This document shows, one piece after another, positions 60,521 to 64,000 of a stretch of DNA of 64,000 bases. Origin of the DNA: JAWUWD01 sp034112085. GTDB lineage: Bacteria; Bacteroidota; Bacteroidia; Cytophagales; Cyclobacteriaceae. The position numbers and the translations under genes are program-made. The notes below the pieces were generated by a model. The model made no database searches, was not told the origin of the DNA, and saw only the letters and a program-made list of their open reading frames with translations. Position 1 is the stretch's first letter; each line of letters opens with the position of its first letter. The stretch is taken from positions 15,060 to 79,059 of the forward strand of contig JAWUWD010000050.1 of assembly GCA_034112085.1 (NCBI GenBank), in the 5' to 3' direction.

Positions 60521-62569
60521 ATGAGTTTTACCAAAATATATCAATTCACTTTATTAAGCGTTTGCTTATCATTTTCTGCATTCGGTCAGAGCACTGATTC
60601 TACGGCAGTAAATAAAGAAGTCCCTAAGATCGTTCTTACGGTAAATCAAGAAAAAAGCACTGAATTTTCTCCAACAATAAGTGCCGATGGAAAGACATTG
60701 ATTTTTGAGTCAGATAGAGTTGATGAAAAGTGGATGCTTTTTCAATCACAAATGAACGATGAAGGGGCGTGGTCTGATCCAGCTCCAATAGACTCTATCA
60801 ACAATGCTTGTGACTTTATTGGAGGACCAAATCTATCATTTGATGGCAATACACTTTATTATACCGCGTATATCGAAGGAGAAACCCAGACCGAGGATAT
60901 ATATTTCTCGTCACTAGTATCTGGCGGATGGAGTGCTCCTAAGAGGTTTATGGGTACAGTCAATACAGATGAAGGTTATGAAGGTTTTTCTTCAATAGCG
61001 TCAGACGAACGAAGTATTTATTTTATTTCAGTCAATGAAGACTATCCATACGATAAGAAGAATAAAGAAAATTGCTTTAAAATATTAGTGTCTACGAAAT
61101 CTATACAGGGAGAATGGTCTATACCAGACCCTCTTCCTGAATTGATCAATTCAGGATGTGTAAGAGACCCTAAAATCATGGCGGATAATAGGACATTATT
61201 GTTCTCAGCACTCACGGCAGGGGAAAAGGGAAAGTTTAACATGTACCAAAGCCAAATTCAGATCGATGGAAATTGGGGAGAACCAGTACCACTTGACTAT
61301 GTCAATACAGAACTCAATAATCTAGCTCCAGCTATTCCCGCCTCTGGAGATATCATGTACTTCAACTCAGAAGGCAATATCTACACCATAGGAATTGCAC
61401 CGGAATACAGACAATTCTTCAATGCCAGTATAGTGGGACATATTAGAGATTTTAAGACTGGCGAAGGAATGGCTGCTAAAATAATCATAAAGGATGCTAA
61501 TAATTTAGAAGTCATCTCAGTATTAAATTCCAATGAAAGGGGACGCTTCAATATTATCTTAAATGGTGGCAGAAATTATAAGGTTGAATTCGAAATGGAT
61601 GATTACTTGAGCCAATCCTTTGACTATCCATTGTACTATGCTACTGAATATGTGGAAGAGGTGAAAACAGTGAAATTGAGATCTGATGCTGATCTTGGTC
61701 TAATCGTATACGATAAGGGACTTAATACAGCTATGCCTGCTACTATATCGATTTTTGAAGGAGATAGTTTGACTTCGACTTTAGAACTCACAGATTATGA
61801 AACTTCAGAAATGAATCTTCAACTAGATGTAAATAAAATTTATAGTATTGTGGCTTCTGCCAACTTATTTGATGGTGACTCGATCGAGGTAAATACGTCT
61901 GAAAATACGTCTGTGAATTTGAAGTTTTATTTAGCTCCAAAGACAGTAGCCTATAATTTCAAAGTTAAGGATGTCACTTCAAAACGAAGATTAAAGTCGA
62001 AATTGACTCTTAAGAATAAGAACAAAGATGAAATTATCGATGGATATGCAGATGAGACATTTAATCTTCGGCAGGGAGACCAGTATGAGGTACTTACCTC
62101 CGGTGATCGGGGTTATTTATTATCAAGTATGGCTATAGACGTTCCAGTTTTGGAGGATGATGTAGAGGGCGTTTATTCACCAGCTATGAATATGGAAATG
62201 GAAGTGACACCACTTGCTGTAGGAGTGAGTCTAGTACTCAATAGTATTTCTTTTGAAACTAATTCAGCACAATTGTCGGCAGAATCTTTATTGGAGGTCG
62301 ATAGAGTTCATGACTTTATGTCTTTGAATGAAAATATAAGTATCGAAATATCTGCTCACTCTGATGATGTTGGTGGTGACAACTTCAATCTTGAACTTTC
62401 CAAGAAAAGAGCGGCAAGTGTCGAAGATTACCTGGTTCAAAAAAATATCCCCATATCTCGAATGCAAAGTGTAGGCTATGGGGAACAAAAGCCGATAGTT
62501 GCCAATGATAGTGAAGAAAACAGAGCTAAAAACCGTAGGGTTGAGTTACAGGTGATTAAAGTCGAATGA
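60521..62569 (+). CDS. PD40 beta-propeller plus OmpA-domain outer-membrane protein
   Basis: A 682-aa protein with a signal peptide (TLLSVCLSFSAFGQ). Residues ~35-290 hold PD40/WD40-like propeller repeats (FSPTISADGKTLIFESDR; LSFDGNTLYYTA; DNRTLLFSALTAG; IPASGDIMYFNSEG). The middle (~305-560) has CarboxypepD-like beta domains (ARRGRFNIIL-type turn in NERGRFNIILNGG). Residues ~570-682 are an OmpA peptidoglycan-binding domain (SISFETNSAQLSAESL; ISAHSDDVGGDNFNLELSKK; RMQSVGYGEQKPI; NRRVELQVI). It probably anchors a complex to the cell wall. It lies 10 bases after the CHAT gene. Confidence 0.9.
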   Translation: MSFTKIYQFTLLSVCLSFSAFGQSTDSTAVNKEVPKIVLTVNQEKSTEFSPTISADGKTLIFESDRVDEKWMLFQSQMNDEGAWSDPAPIDSINNACDFIGGPNLSFDGNTLYYTAYIEGETQTEDIYFSSLVSGGWSAPKRFMGTVNTDEGYEGFSSIASDERSIYFISVNEDYPYDKKNKENCFKILVSTKSIQGEWSIPDPLPELINSGCVRDPKIMADNRTLLFSALTAGEKGKFNMYQSQIQIDGNWGEPVPLDYVNTELNNLAPAIPASGDIMYFNSEGNIYTIGIAPEYRQFFNASIVGHIRDFKTGEGMAAKIIIKDANNLEVISVLNSNERGRFNIILNGGRNYKVEFEMDDYLSQSFDYPLYYATEYVEEVKTVKLRSDADLGLIVYDKGLNTAMPATISIFEGDSLTSTLELTDYETSEMNLQLDVNKIYSIVASANLFDGDSIEVNTSENTSVNLKFYLAPKTVAYNFKVKDVTSKRRLKSKLTLKNKNKDEIIDGYADETFNLRQGDQYEVLTSGDRGYLLSSMAIDVPVLEDDVEGVYSPAMNMEMEVTPLAVGVSLVLNSISFETNSAQLSAESLLEVDRVHDFMSLNENISIEISAHSDDVGGDNFNLELSKKRAASVEDYLVQKNIPISRMQSVGYGEQKPIVANDSEENRAKNRRVELQVIKVE

Positions 62570-62578
62570 TAAGGGTTT

Positions 62579-63121
62579 TTAGTTGAAATTTATTAGTTGA
62601 AATCCTTCGGATTGAAAATATATCAGCGCGGTCATAGCCGATAGCGCAAGCTGGGCGTTTTCTGAAAGTTGATTTTTGGTGTAGCCACGATATCCGAATG
62701 ATTGCCCACACATAAAAGACTTTGCACCCACTTCTTCAAGTTGGCTGATTAGTTCGATATTAGGGTTCGCTACTCCGTGCTTATTAAGATAGGTTTGATT
62801 GGTAGTATAGTCCTTTACAGCTGCTCCGTGAATCACTGCTATTATCTCTAGATTCTCCAATGGAACACCTTGACTCACATGCATATTTATAAATCGAGCA
62901 ATAGTATTGATTGATGAATTGAGCTTGCCCTTCTCATCGGGGGATTTTGCAATGTCAAAAATCACTTTATAATGTGTGTTTGTGTTGAGGTGTAACTCAG
63001 CATCTACTACTGGGAGGGTATTTCCATAGTTTTTAATGGCTGCACCATTAATGATTGTTTTATTTTGAGCACAACATAAATGAATACTGAAAATTAAAGA
63101 AGTCAAAATAAAAGTTTTCAT
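62579..63121 (-). CDS. Secreted DsrE-like protein
   Basis: ATG 63121 is preferred over in-frame ATG 63151 because it gives a signal peptide at once (MKTFILTSLIFSIHLCCAQ) and removes overlap with the gene before it; 180 aa. The mature domain resembles DsrE/DsrF-type sulfur-relay folds: YKVIFDIAKSPDEKG, a strand LEIIAVIHGAAVKDYT, and LEEVGAKSFMCGQSFGYRG with a Cys at the place of the active cysteine. Exported DsrE-like proteins are common in Bacteroidota; their role is not defined. Confidence 0.82.
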   Translation of the reverse strand: MKTFILTSLIFSIHLCCAQNKTIINGAAIKNYGNTLPVVDAELHLNTNTHYKVIFDIAKSPDEKGKLNSSINTIARFINMHVSQGVPLENLEIIAVIHGAAVKDYTTNQTYLNKHGVANPNIELISQLEEVGAKSFMCGQSFGYRGYTKNQLSENAQLALSAMTALIYFQSEGFQLINFN

Positions 63122-63135
63122 TATTGAATCCTCAT

Positions 63136-63732
63136 TCATTCTGTATAACACCTGTCTTTGCTGTTATCATAGCATTTACGGTTAAAAGATCGATAAATTG
63201 ATAGCGCCAATTCCTTTGGTATTTGATTCTGACTTGTTTGGAACAAATAAAAACTGAAAGTGGTGGTGTGCTCTGGACTATCATCAAACATTAAAAACAC
63301 ACTATCAATTCCCATTGCTGTTTTACCATCATTAATTGGTGTATACATTTCCATATGCAAACCGTTATGGTGTTCAAGTAGAGTGTCAGATGAATTTATT
63401 AGATCAGAAAGGTTGTGGCCATACCATCCGTAGTCAAATTCGAACGTGTGCTCATTGTTAGAAATTGAACCAACCCAAGAATCGAACCCCCTTAAAGGGA
63501 TATATTCCCAGTCTTCAGGAACTAATAGTTCGAAACGAAGTTTATATTCATCATCCACTATTTCAAGGGTTTTTAATAAAGTGTCACAGCTTAGTGTAGA
63601 GTCAGATTCGTTAGTGAAGTTTATGTCTTCTGCCTCAGAACCTATTGACAATGGTGATTCTTCCTCAATGACAATTTCCTCTTTGTTGCAGGCAGTTAAA
63701 ATGATAACACTTATCAATAGTATGTACCTCAT
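63136..63732 (-). CDS. Hypothetical lipoprotein
   Basis: ATG 63732 (rather than 63786) gives a tidy lipoprotein signal MRYILLISVIILTAC with lipobox LTAC; 198 aa. The mature protein begins with an acidic stretch (NKEEIVIEEESPL) and then a strand-rich domain (LRFELLVPEDWEYIPLRGFD; HTFEFDYGWYGHNLSDLI). I do not recognise the family. It lies 14 bases upstream of the secreted DsrE-like gene on the same strand, so both may be cotranscribed. Confidence 0.72.
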   Translation of the reverse strand: MRYILLISVIILTACNKEEIVIEEESPLSIGSEAEDINFTNESDSTLSCDTLLKTLEIVDDEYKLRFELLVPEDWEYIPLRGFDSWVGSISNNEHTFEFDYGWYGHNLSDLINSSDTLLEHHNGLHMEMYTPINDGKTAMGIDSVFLMFDDSPEHTTTFSFYLFQTSQNQIPKELALSIYRSFNRKCYDNSKDRCYTE

Positions 63733-63835
63733 GATGCTTTTTTTATTAAAAATAGCAATTAACACCATGAAAAACCTTATTATCACTAAAAAAAGTTATA
63801 GTTTTATTTACTGAGGAAGTCACTCAATAAATGTT

Positions 63836-64000
63836 CTACTCATCTTTTAATATCTCTGTAGGATTTAGCATTGCTGTCTTAATTGAGTGAAATGCTACTG
63901 TAATCCATGAGATAAATAAAACGCTCACACCGATTACTAAGAAGATATTCCATCCAATTATAATTTTATTAGCAAACTGTTCTAGCCACTTATTCATCAT
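63836..64000 (-). CDS. C-terminal end of an FtsX-like ABC permease (cut by window edge)
   Basis: The minus-strand frame from 64000 to a TAG at 63838-63836 reads 54 residues: WLEQFANKIIIGWNIFLVIG, a membrane helix, then TVAFHSIKTAMLNPTEILK and a DE end. The pattern of last helix followed by S-x-K-A-x-x-x-N-P-x-x-x-L-(R/K) is the usual end of MacB/FtsX-type permeases (SFQAIKAALANPVKSLR in family members). The gene begins outside the window. The ATG at 64000 is an internal codon. Confidence 0.8.
   Translation of the reverse strand: MMNKWLEQFANKIIIGWNIFLVIGVSVLFISWITVAFHSIKTAMLNPTEILKDE

Overview
The window is a low-GC chromosome segment of a member of the Bacteroidota, most likely a marine Cytophagales-type bacterium. 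The evidence is an ECF sigma factor next to a membrane anti-sigma-like protein that carries carboxypeptidase-regulatory-like and TonB-C domains, a fused alpha/beta 2-oxoacid dehydrogenase E1, a short AMP nucleosidase, a signal-peptide-bearing ExbB with two ExbD proteins, the Na+-pumping NADH:quinone reductase (Nqr), and several promoters matching the Bacteroidota TTTG-N19-TAnnTTTG form. No genus can be fixed from sequence alone.

Layout. 1-6.5 kb: sigma/anti-sigma pair, then a LytS/LytR-type two-component system flanked by two paralogous secreted proteins built of three repeats. 6.5-8.2 kb (minus): a DinB-fold protein and recA, both interrupted by an in-frame stop codon. 8.4-11.3 kb: PP2C-type phosphatase, polysaccharide deacetylase and glycosyltransferase, overlapping head to tail. 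11.4-15.9 kb: TatD nuclease, type I asparaginase, tRNA-Ser(GGA), and an ExbB/3-TM/ExbD/ExbD module. 16-26 kb: housekeeping and orphan genes (UMF1 transporter, AMP nucleosidase, HsdR_N-like protein, alanine dehydrogenase, E1 fusion, LuxE-like protein). 26-31.6 kb: a 46-aa lipoprotein, cmk and nqrABCDE; nqrD has an in-frame TAG and nqrF is absent from the locus. 31.7-38.1 kb: a possible gene remnant, solute-binding protein, GT9 glycosyltransferase, a PolX with a degenerate polymerase site, a TlpA-like lipoprotein and a CaiB/BaiF CoA-transferase. 38.1-53.7 kb: the division/cell-wall (dcw) cluster mraZ-rsmH-ftsL-ftsI-murE-mraY-murD-ftsW-murG-murC-ftsQ-ftsA-ftsZ, preceded by four perfectly spaced MraZ boxes; murF and ddl are not in it. 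53.9-64 kb: FMN reductase, secreted RidA-like protein, NtrY-like kinase, a large secreted TPR-CHAT (caspase-fold) protein directly followed by a PD40-OmpA protein, a DsrE-like protein, a lipoprotein, and the C-terminal end of an FtsX-type permease cut by the window edge.

How the genes work together. The dcw block makes lipid-linked peptidoglycan precursors and builds the divisome. The Nqr operon would couple NADH oxidation to Na+ export. The ExbB/ExbD module and the TonB-C anti-sigma protein belong to envelope energisation and signalling. The most unusual observations are the three clean nonsense codons in otherwise intact, conserved reading frames (recA, nqrD and a DinB-fold gene), the CHAT + PD40-OmpA pair, the triple-repeat proteins flanking a LytTR system, and the PolX lacking polymerase aspartates. 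All functions are inferred from sequence motifs remembered from known families; no database search was run.
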